A DNA stretch of 64,000 nucleotides, taken from the NCBI GenBank assembly GCA_048013815.1, contig CM106586.1, forward strand, positions 1,426,001 to 1,490,000. Direction: 5' to 3'. The notes beneath the pieces were generated by a model that searched no databases, had not been told where the DNA came from, and saw only the letters and a list, made by a program, of their open reading frames with translations. This stretch comes from Setoptus koraiensis. Taxonomy: Eukaryota; Arthropoda. Positions 46,301-58,300 of this stretch are shown here, piece by piece (the first letter of the stretch is position 1; the number at the start of each line of letters is the position of its first letter). Position numbers and translations under genes: made by a program.

Positions 46301-49300
46301 AATGTGTGTTTAAAAATAAATTTGGTCAAACAGAATCAAAACAAGTGACTGTTAAAGTGACACGAGTGACACGAGAATCACAAAAGAGACGTCAACCTAG
46401 CTCGCCAAAGATCACACTTGATGCCAAAGATTTGGTTGTCGGTCTTGGTAGCAATGTCTCGTTTGATGTTCGCGTGACTGGTCATCCAAAACCTTTTATA
46501 ACCTGGTATAAGAATGGACGTCGGCTCACTGAGACAAGTGACGGACGTATTACGTTCATAGAGGAAGAGACGACTGTCACCGAAACAGAGGAGGGTAGTA
46601 TTATCCATAAGCTTGTGATAAGGGATGTTCGTCAAAGCGACGATGCCATCTATAGTCTCAAAGCCGAAAATGATCATGGATCTGTCAAGTCGTCTCTCGT
46701 TAGCTTGACGGTTGATAGAAGAAAGACAGCCACTGATGAGATATCAACCACGAGTACAACTGTGAGCACTACAACAGAAACAACTGTGACAACAACAACT
46801 GAAGAACAAGAAGAACAGCAACAACAAAGTGTTAAGCAAGTGTCAGACAAGCAAAGAATAATTGAAGAAGAAGAGGAGAGAATGGTGGTCACTACTGTTG
46901 ATGAAGATGTTATAATGGACGAAGAGGAAGAAGATGAAGAAGAAATAAATAAAGTAAAGAGGAAAATTATAACAACTAAAAAGACAACTACCACTACAAC
47001 CACTGAGACGACTGAAGTTGGCGAAGACGAAGAAGAGGATGAAGAAAAGAAAAAATTGACTAAACGACAGCGTCGCCAGCAACAAATTCAACGAGAAGAA
47101 GAAGAAGAGACAGTTACCAAGCGGGATACTGTTGTTGACATGGAAGTAGACACAGACGAATGTAGCGAAACATCGAGGCGCGATTCGAGATCTACGAAAG
47201 ACAGCAGAAAGTATGTTAGTGAGGACCAATCGACAGAGTCTGAGATAGAGCGTGTCAAATCGGGCAAACGTTCTCAGGCCGAAATAAAAGAGAGACAAGA
47301 AGAAGTAGAGAGGACAGAAAAACGAAGAGACAGCAGAACAAGGCAAGATGACAAAGAGACCGTTAATGAACTGTCTAGTCCAGCTACAAAAAGACGCCCA
47401 TTGGGTGTCAAGCAAGAGATTGGTCTCGACAGTGATGACACTGGTCCAAAGATTAAAAAAACAATCACAACCAGAAGAACTAGAGAGGACGAGGAAGAGG
47501 TCATTATTGACGAAGATGATAAGGAAAACAAGAAGAAAGAAAAGCCTACTCCGGTGAGTGTTGACAAGCAATAATTGAACGCCGATCATTCTGCTTGCTG
47601 TAATCTGTAGAATGTCAGATTATTAGTCCATGAGTATGTTGATAGCGTTGATTTCCTGGCGAAAGTAGTGAGACGGCTGGATTGATTGCACGGAACAAAT
47701 CACCAATTGTTGCATGAATGCAGAATTCTGAATTCATGGATATTCATCGGAAGCGTGCGCTTGCTGTAAATATCCAAACGGCATCCGGTGCTTACAATCG
47801 AACAATGAATATTAAGATTATATTCATTGCTAGCAGTAACAGATCCAACAATGAATATCCATAGATATGGATTCTGGGTTTGCACATGTTTTTTTGAGCG
47901 TCTTTTATTTCGTGCAAATTCAATGGAATCAGTGAGAAAAAATACGAACGCGACAATTATTCAACCGTTTTTTTATGCGCAGTCGATCAATTGCAGCTAA
48001 CGCGCCTCAAGATGGGGATCAAGTGGGGGCTTCATCGTCCTATTTGATTTTGCTGTATTATAGGTACGGCATTATCGGTTATTGTGCATGCGTAGCTTTG
48101 TTTTGATAATAATATACGTTGTGAACATAACTGCCGCCAATTAGCTGATTTTTAATTTAAAAATAATTATAAACAACAATAAAGAAATATATATTTTAAT
48201 TAGAGATGTTGGACAAAGGATTCGCATGAACATAATCCAATTTAAGCTTAGCTAACAAGGAAAGACTTTAATATATCGATAGATATTAACAGTTTCTGTC
48301 CAATCTTGGTGTGATACATAATCTGATAGCGTGGTCGGCATGAACCAGAAATTCTGAGCATACCGGATGAAGTGGTTGCGGGAGTGGGAAGCTCACCGGC
48401 TCTCGTAGTTGATGTCAGCGCCAAACCGAGGCCAAATGTAAGCTGGTACAAGGATGGACTCAAGATCACAGAGAGGATGTGTGATAATGGAAGAATTGAA
48501 ATCAAACAGATCGAATCCGGAGATGGGCAGACAACAAAAGAGATACTGGTGATAAAAAACTTGAAACCATCGGATGTAGCAATCTACCATATCNNNNNNN
48601 NNNNNNNNNNNNNNNNNNNNNNNNNNNNNNNNNNNNNNNNNNNNNNNNNNNNNNNNNNNNNNNNNNNNNNNNNNNNNNNNNNNNNNNNNNNNNAGATCGC
48701 AAAATGTCTGCAGCGGATCAACCCGTGGTCACAGGAATTGAAGAAACACCTGTTACATCGGATACCGTGAGGGGAGCTGCACCGAGTGAGACTGGTCCCA
48801 TCGCCCCGGTGGTCCGAAGTGCTCCCAAAGAGATTCTCACACCCAAGGGTGGTAAACCAATCCTTGAAGTCGCATTCGAGGCCAATCCTAAACCAGAGAT
48901 AGTCTGGTACAAAGACGGACGCAAAGTTGTCGAGCCCACTGATGGCCGACTGGCCATCATTGAAGAAGTTAAGCCGAATAACTTAACAATAACGAAACTT
49001 GTTATTGACAATGCGCGCTTACTTGATGTTGGCGAGTATGTTGTGAAGGCTAACAACGACCAGGGATCTGCCGAAACTAAACCTATAAAGCTGAAATTGG
49101 ATAGAAATCTCCCGCAAGAGGTAGAGCCAGTTACTAAAGGCGAACAGGTTCCAAAGGATGGTTCGGGTCCAGAGCGAGCTCCACTTGTCATAGAGGATCT
49201 GCCGGATGAGAAACAGACAATTCCTGAGGGCGAAGAACTGGACCTGAAAGTCAAAGTCGATGGTAATCCTATGCCAAAGGCAGAATGGTTCAAAGATGAT

Positions 49301-52300
49301 AAGCCCATCAAAGCTGATGATCGTGTTGTTCCAACTGTTAATGACGATGGTGTATGCGAGTTGAAAGTCGCAGACGTAAAGCCTAGCGATTCTGGTGAAT
49401 ACAAATGCGTCTTGGAGAATGATACTGGCACTGTTGAATCGACACCACAAAAAATTGACGTAGTACCGTCGAGCACTCAGGACCTAGATAGACCAGAAGT
49501 GGCCACTAAGAAGCCATCGATCCTTGAAGATTTGCCTGCTGGACCCCTAAAATTTGTGGAGGGTAGACCTGGCGAACTTGCTTTAGTTGTCTCTGGAAAT
49601 CCCATTCCAGTTTGGACGAAAGATGGAAAACCAATCAAGGAATCTCCTAGTGTTCACACTGTTGTTGATGGTCCAGTGGTGAAGCTGCAAATCGATGAGT
49701 GCAAGCCATCTGATGCGGGTCAGTATAAATGCTTGTTGAAAAATGACCGTGGACAGATAGAATCGTCTCCGGCTAGGGTTGTCGTTGAATCTAGACCAGA
49801 TGAAGATGTTGAGATGGTCGATCAGACAAAATTGACACCAATGGCACCGACTATCATCAGCACACCAGAAGAAGTTGTTGCTGGTCCTGGTAGTTCACCA
49901 GTGCTAGAAGTGAAGGTTCAAGCGAACCCTAAACCCGAGATTACTTGGTACAAAGACGGTCAAGAATTAACTGAGAGACTTTGTGACAGAGGAAGGGTGG
50001 AGATAAGCGAAGTAGTGATGCCGGATGGTTTGACGACGAAGCAGCTGCTCAAGATAAATAACTTGAAACCTTCTGATGTGGCGATCTATCATATAAAAGC
50101 TGAAAACAGTGAGGGTGAGTGCGAATCAGAGCCAATTAATGTTCGCATAGATCGCAAAATGTCTGCAGCGGATAAACCCGTGGTCACAGGAATTGAAGAA
50201 ACACCTGTTACATCGGATACCGTGAGGGGAGCTGCACCGAGTGAGACTGGTCCCATCGCCCCGGTGGTCCGAAGTGCTCCCAAAGAGATTCTCACACCCA
50301 AGGGTGGTAAACCAATTCTTGAAGTCGCATTCGAGGCCAATCCTAAACCAGAGATAGTCTGGTACAAAGACGGACGCAAAGTTGTCGAGCCCACTGATGG
50401 CCGACTGGCCATCATTGAAGAAGTTAAGCCGAATAACTTAACAATAACGAAACTTGTTATTGACAATGCTCGTCTTGTTGATGTTGGCGAGTATGTCGCG
50501 AAGGCTAAAAACGATCAAGGATCTGCAGAAACTAAACCAATCAAGCTGAAGTTAGATAGAAATCTACCCCAAGAGGAGGTGCCAGTTGCTGAAGGCGAAC
50601 AGGTTCCAAAGGATGGTTCGGGTCCAGAGCGAGCTCCACTTGTCATAGAAGATCTGCCGGATGAGAAACAGACAATTCCTGAGGGCGAAGAACTGGACCT
50701 GAAAGTCAAAGTCGATGGTAATCCTATGCCAAAGGCAGAATGGTTCAAAGATGATAAGCCCATCAAAGCTGATGATCGTGTTGTTCCAACTGTTAATGAC
50801 GATGGTGTATGCGAGTTGAAAGTCGCAGACGTAAAGCCTAGCGATTCTGGTGAATACAAATGCGTCTTGGAGAATGATACTGGCACTGTTGAATCGACAC
50901 CACAAAAAATTGACGTAGTACCGTCGAGCACTCAGGACCTAGATAGACCAGATGTGGCCACTAAGAAGCCATCGATCCTTGAAGATTTGCCTGCTGGACC
51001 CCTAAAATTTGTGGAGGGTAGACCTGGCGAACTTGCTTTAGTTGTCTCTGGAAATCCCGTTCCAGTTTGGACAAAAGATGGAAAACAAATCAAGGAATCT
51101 CCCGGCGTTCGCACTGTTGTTGATGGTCCAGTGGTGAAGCTGCAAATCGATGAGTGCAAGCCATCTGATGCGGGTCAGTATAACTGCTTGTTGAAGAATG
51201 ATTTTGGACAAGTTCAATCGGCCCCCACCAAGGTGCTGGTTCAATCAAAACCGGAGCTACAGTCTGGTGATGATGTCGAGATGGTTGACGCCGATCAAGT
51301 ACTTCTGGCTCCAACCATCATCAGTATACCTGAAGAAGTGGTTACTGGTCTTGGTAGTACACCCACGATGGAAGTGAGTGTTCGAGCAAACCCCAAGCCG
51401 GATATCACCTGGTACAAAGACGGTCAAGAATTAACCGAGCGACTTTGTGACAGAGGAAGGGTAGAGACAAGCGAGGTAGTGATGCCGGATGGTTTGACGA
51501 CGAAGCAGCTGCTCAAGATAAATAACTTGAAACCTTCTGATGTGGCGATCTACCATATAAAAGCTGAAAACAGTGAGGGTGAGTGCGAATCAGAGCCAAT
51601 TAATGTCCGCATTGATCGTAAAATGTCCACTAAAGACAAACCTGTTGTCACTGAGCGTGATCTCTCAGAAGATCTGACCCCACAGTCTGATGGAAGGGAG
51701 CTGTCCGGACCTCGAGCACCCAAGATCCTGCGCAATCCTGACAATGTCACTGTGCCCTCTGGCAATACAGCTGTCTTTACAGCCCAGGTCTCTGGGACGC
51801 CTGTTCCCGTTATTACTTGGTACAAGAGCGGCCGAGTTCTTGATGGGACTACTGATGCGCGATTCATTTTCGAACAAGATGATGATGGTGTTCATAAGCT
51901 GATAATCGATAATGTTGATTCAAGTGATGAGGCTATCTACTCGATGAAAGCCAAGAATGACTTCGGTAGTGCAAAGACTTCGTTAGTCACTCTCACTGTA
52001 GATCAGTCTTCTGACAGTAAGCCTCGTTCAGCTCCTAAAATCACATTAAAACCAAAGAATGTAGTTGGTCGAGAGGGTCATGAGGCGACTATTGAGGTCG
52101 GTATTTCGGGAGTACCAAAGCCCGAAATCATCTGGTTCAGAAATGGACGCCGATTATCCGAATCGCAGTTCGTGGATAAAGCTGGTGATAAAAAGCCAAA
52201 GTTCACGATGGAAACATCGCCAGACGGCACTCTACAGAGGCTTATAATTGCAGATCTGACACCTGAAGACGAAGGAGCCTACAATGTGAAGGCCGAAAAT

Positions 52301-55300
52301 GAATTGGGCTCGGTGGAATCCACTCCGGCTCAGTTGACCGTTCAAAAATCTGGCCAGCTCCAAGATGATGATGGCAAGAAATCACGACCAAAAATTGTTT
52401 TGAAGCAACGAAACATTGTTGCTGGTCCCGGCAGTCGAGTTGCAATGGAGGTCACCGTTACTGGCTCACCCAAACCAAAGATTGTTTGGTATAAGAATGG
52501 TCGCAAAATTGAAAACTCAGCAGATGGTCGCATCAAAATCGAAACCTCCGATAATGGAACGACTCACCAGTTAGTCATTGATAATTTGGAACAAGATGAC
52601 GAGGCGATCTACACAATTACAGCAGAAAATCCTCTTGGAATCGAAAAATCAGAGCCTATCACCTTGAAGATTGATAATTCTTTGCCCGCTAAAGATTTAA
52701 CCAGCGCTAAGTTGACTGATGACGAGAAAGCTAATCGCAGGAAACCTAAATTCACTATCAAACCCAAGAACACCTCAGGCAAGCGTGGTGGTACTGCTGC
52801 TTTTGAGGTTAAAGTTACCGGCGAGCCCAAGCCAATAATTAAATGGTATAAGAATGAAAAGTTGATTATTGTCAATGAAGCTAAAGGGCGCATTCGTCTT
52901 GAGCAAACACCAGATGGAATAACAAAATTGATAATAGAGGATCTATGCGATGATGATGAAGACATTTATCATGTGGTTGCTGAAAATGATATGGGCCGCA
53001 CCGAGAGTTCACCCGTAACTCTAACAATTGAGGAAAGTGAAACGATAGTTGAAGAGGAGACCGTTGGCGACGGACCCTTTGCACCTCGTGTTGTGCAAGA
53101 TTTGCTAGATTTAGAGACTGTGCCTGGGGGAGACGTGACGCTTCGGGTAATAACAAAATCTAAACCTTTAGCTAATAATATTTGCTGGTTTAAAGATAAT
53201 CAACCCATTTTCGAGAACGAGCGCATCATAGCCAACAGTGACGGCGAGACACACACTTTAACTATGAAAGAGACACGAGCAGGGGACTCAGGTAGATATT
53301 CATGCCAGATCTCCAATGTCATAGGCCAGACAACGTCGCGCAACGCTAGTGTAAGAATTCAGCGTCCACTAGATGATCAAACCTACAGACTGGATATTGT
53401 TCAGGACTTGTTTGACATAGATTGTGTTGAAGAAGAGCGTGTTGTTCTTCAAGTTGTCGTTGACGCTTTCCCGAAGCCTACTATTGAATGGTTTAGAGAC
53501 GGTGTTGAGCTAGTAGAAAGTAGAAAATTTTCAATAGACAACGCCCAAGAAGATGGAAGATTGTACACACTGAGCATTGATCAGATAGGACCAATGGATG
53601 CCGGCGTGTATCACTGTAAATTGACCAACGAATTCGGAACTGAAACGTCTCAATTCGCGCGTATAACCGTGACTAGTTTTGACGATCTGACAGCAGCAAC
53701 GCCGGACATCAGCAAGCCTATGACTAGCGCTTTAAGTCCTAAGAAACCTGACAGCGATTCGCAAGGATGTGCGCCCAAGATAACCACCGATTTAAGCGAT
53801 GTCAAAGCCTCCATTGGGGATCGTGTGAAGCTATTTGTTGTATTCGAGGCTTCGCCAAACGCGCAAGTTGAATGGTTCCAAGATGGCGACAGATTGGAGC
53901 CAGGTCGAAATGTTCACATGGTCAACGATGGAACCAAGGCATCATTGACCATTGACTTACTTGATCTACCAGAGGCTGGAGTTTACTATTGCAAGTTGAC
54001 AAACGATCTTGGTACATGCAAATCAGCCAACGCTGTTGTGCAAATCGATGTTGGCTCGCTGAGGCGCCGCTCCACACTGAGCTCCATTCAATCAGGATCC
54101 GGACCAGCAACGCAAACTGGAGCAGCGTTAGACAAGCAGCCCAATCAGCAAACTGGAAAGAAACTCCTCGGAGACAGACCGCGTAGATCCATGGGCGAGG
54201 CAGCTACGACAGATCAGCCAGCCTCTGGTATGGGCTTAGATAAGCAGCCCGTGACAGATAGTATGTTCGCAAAACCACTTGAAGACATAACGGCCAGTGT
54301 CGACGACAAAAATCTCAAATTAATTGTGAGATTTAGTCCAAATCTAGAGGATAAACTAGATACATTGACTATTAAATGGCTACACAATGGCAAACCCGTC
54401 AGCACAAGATCCGGTCTCGATATGATGGCAACCACTGACTCAATCAACAACACAACGTTTGTCAATATACCCTGCGTATCATTGGAATCGGGTGGCACAT
54501 TCGAGTTAGTAGTAACTGACAATAGCTCAGGTGTACAGGAATCAACGCAATGCCAACTAACAGTTAAAGATTGTGCACGCTTCGTGAAAGGTCTTCGTGA
54601 TGGCGGTGCCATCGAGGGTGAACTACTAAAACTACAAGTCTTAGTGGCTGGTCAACCGGAACCAGAAGTACAATGGTTTAAGGACGGTCAGCGTATTGCT
54701 GATGCAAGCGATAATAGTCCAACAAATGACAAATACACTTCATTTAAGAGTGATGATGGAAATCATTATCTTATTATTGACAAGTTCACAAGAGAGGATG
54801 TGGGCGATTATCGCTGCGTGGCCAAAAACAAATCAGGCATGGCCGAAACGCACGGTTTAATAGAATTGGCTGGAAAACCGGCCTTTGCTACCGGTTTGTA
54901 CGATCGATTTGCAGTAGATGGAGATCGAAACATTGAATTGGTCGTCAAGACAGACAAACAACCATGGCAACCAAAAGTTGAATGGTATCACAATGGCATC
55001 AAGATTACGCCGTCTAATCTTAATTTTGTAACAAAGTTGCCCATAGACGACAGCGGACAGCACACTCTAGTGATTAAACAGATCACTGATGCAAATGTGG
55101 GTCAATTTTCATGTGTCGCCTCGAATCAATACGGCGAAGCTCGAACGGAGGCACAAGTGAAAATAATCAAGCCACCTCAAATAGTGAAAGGTTTGGAGGA
55201 TTATGAAGCCGCCGAAGGTGAAGCTGTGCTAATGGTGGTGAAAATACGCACCACAGATACTACAAGTTGTCATGTAAAGTTTTACAAGGACAATGTTGAC

Positions 55301-58300
55301 CTGAGTGACTCTACTGAAGCTCCAGTCAAGATAACTAAAACATCTGATGGTAGATTAGATACCTATAGAATAGAGATTGACAACATTTCGACCGGCATGC
55401 AAGGACACTATAAATGTGTGGCCAAAAACGATGCTGGTCAAGCTATCACACAGTGCTTCTTGAAGGTTAAATCTAAGCCCGCCATCACAAAAGATATCTT
55501 CAACCAGGAGGTGAACCAAAGTGAGACAGTTACATTTGAAGTGGTTTACACGGCCGACCCGAAGCCCAATGTTATCTGGATGAAGGATGGCATTAGATTG
55601 ACCTCGTTTGATCGTATACACATTGACACTGTCGAAGATGCTGGTGTCAGCTATTTAGTTATAAAGGATGTGCAACCGGACGACGCTGGTGTCTACAGTT
55701 GTCGCGTTGCAAACTTTATCGGCACCGTAACATCCTCTCCAGCCCAGTTGAATGTTATCAAGCGAATAGTACAAAAATCAATCACTGGTGATGGCACAGA
55801 TGTAATTTCGCCTAACTCTGATAGAGGTACCTCAACAACATTGGCTAGACCTCAGGAGGGTGTGGAAATATTACCAGATTACAAGTTGCCCCGTTTCACT
55901 AAAAAACTTCAAGACGAAGTTGTTACAACAAGCGAGAAAGTTACTTTCGAGGCTCAAGTCGAGGGTAATCCCAGGCCAGACGTATTTTGGTACAAAGATG
56001 GTAAGCGTATCGAGACGGGATCACGTTATACGATTACTCAAAAAGAAGAGAAAACTGCCACAAATAGTCAGACACTGACCACACATTATTTGACAATTGA
56101 GAGTGTCACTAGAAGAGACGAGGGAAGCTACTCTATATTGGCTAAGAATGTATTGGGTGAAACTAAGAACACGGTCATGCTGATTACACAGGAGCCACAA
56201 GCCCCAATAATATTGCGCCTGCAAGATCAGGAAGCTTTGCCCGGAAGTACCATCAAATTGGAAGCGGAAGTTATTGGACGACCGAAACCGGCTGTCAAAT
56301 GGCTGAAAGATGGCGATGAGATTGAGTTGAACATCTTGAACACTCATCCTGATTCTAATATACATTCGTTGACGCTGAAAAATTTAAATGATCTATATGA
56401 GGGTAAATACACTTTAGAGGCGACGAATATTGCTGGAACAACTCGTAAAGACTCTAATGTGAAACTGTTGGATTTGAGCAAGAAAGAGGTCCGCAGCAAA
56501 GACGATCAAATATTCCAAGAGAAACCTTTTATTAGGCGCGGATTGAAATTTAGCCAAGTGAATCAGGGCAGATCAATAAAGTTCGAAGTGCAAATAGACG
56601 GTCAGTATGACGATTTAATTTGGATGAAGGACGGTGAACAGATCAACTTGAAAAAGATGGATGACGATGGTAATTATATTGTGATAGATGACGTGCCAGC
56701 TAGTGGAGACCTGCAAGAGCCATTGCATGAAGACGATGAGCCGGATTCAGTAGACAGTAGAAAACGTGCACCAAGAATCTTACTAAGACCAAGGAATATC
56801 GTTGCTGGACGCGGTAGTAAAATTGCATTTGAAGTGAAAGTTAGTGGCGAGCCTAGACCCACAATTAAATGGTTCAAGAATGACAAGCTTGTTGAAGTTA
56901 GCGTTGAAGGAAATAAGATTGTTATTGAGGAATACATAGACAAGATCACTGGTTGTGTCACACAATATCTTGTTATAGACGATATTCAAGATTCTGATGT
57001 GGCTCACTACCATGTTGTGGTGGAAAATGAATTGGGCTCAGAAATCAGTCCCGAGGTGCGATTAGAGATAGACGATGAAATGGATGCTTCTGATGACACC
57101 AACGGTGGCACATTGACCTCTGGGCCCGACGTTAAGTCCGACGGTCCTCTCGACGATGGCAAGCGCCGTCCACCAAGAGTGCTATTGAGGCCTAAGAATA
57201 TAAAGGCCACACCGGGCAGCGATGTTCAGTTAGAATGTTTGGTAAGTGGTCATTCTAAGCCAGAGATCAAATGGTATAGGAATGGACGTCGTATAACAAC
57301 TACAGCGGATGGTCGTGTGAGTATTGAAGAGTTTAGCGAATACAAAGGCTATCAAAGATTGGTGATAAAACAATTGGAAGAATCTGATCAAGGCGAATAC
57401 ACAGTGACAGCAGAAAATGATTTCGGTCTAACAACATCGAATGGAGTTGAAATTGCTCTAGACGAAACAACAACCACAACTACAACAACAACAGTAACTG
57501 AAACGATCACCACAACATCACAATTCTTTGAGGAATTTGTTGATGACGGCAGCCAAGAGACCGATGACGGACCAACTAAGAAGAGAAAACCGAACTTCAC
57601 TTTGAGACCTCGCAACAAAACCGCTCCGATTGGTGGTAGTGTTGCCTTCGAAGTCAAGGTGTCAGGTGTACCAAAGCCCGACGTTATTTGGTTCAAGAAT
57701 GGACGCCGTATTCATTTGAGCGCCGATGGCCGGGTCAGAGTGGAAGAATTCTCTGACGGTGGATCCAAGCTGGTCATAGATGATGTCGAAGAAACAGATC
57801 ACGGTGTCTACAGTGCCCAGGCCACCAATCAATGGGGCAGCGAAAGGACTCGCGATGTTCAATTGCGCGTGACCAAACGATCGGAGGAAACCAGCAAGAC
57901 AACAACAAGTTCAACGGAAACAACCAAAACAACCACCAAGACAAAAGTGACAAGGGAGCATTATGTGTTTAGTGAGGAACGCAATGGTTATGTAACCCTC
58001 ACTATAAACGATGCACAATTAGATCATGATGGCGACTACAAACTCATTGTGCGCAATAAATTTGGCGAAGCTTACACTCAAGCACCATTAGTTGTCATAC
58101 CCAAGGTGGAGCCTAGATCAACGCTGAGCGAGGCCCCCAGCGGCCGCGACAGTAGCAGACGTAGCGAGAGTCGTGATCCTCGGGGCAGGACTCCATTCGA
58201 TGATCTAGAAGATTACAATCACGAGCTAGACAGGAATGTTGGAAATTTTGGCTCTGAATCGCGCTATCAATCTGGCGAGGACACATACTTGTTACAATTG

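Noticed and set aside
46843-47589. Long antisense frames opposite the giant gene (Ser/Val/Leu/Phe-rich, up to about 250 codons)
   Set aside because: They mirror Glu/Lys/Thr-rich codons of the real coding strand and lack domains, introns or homology.
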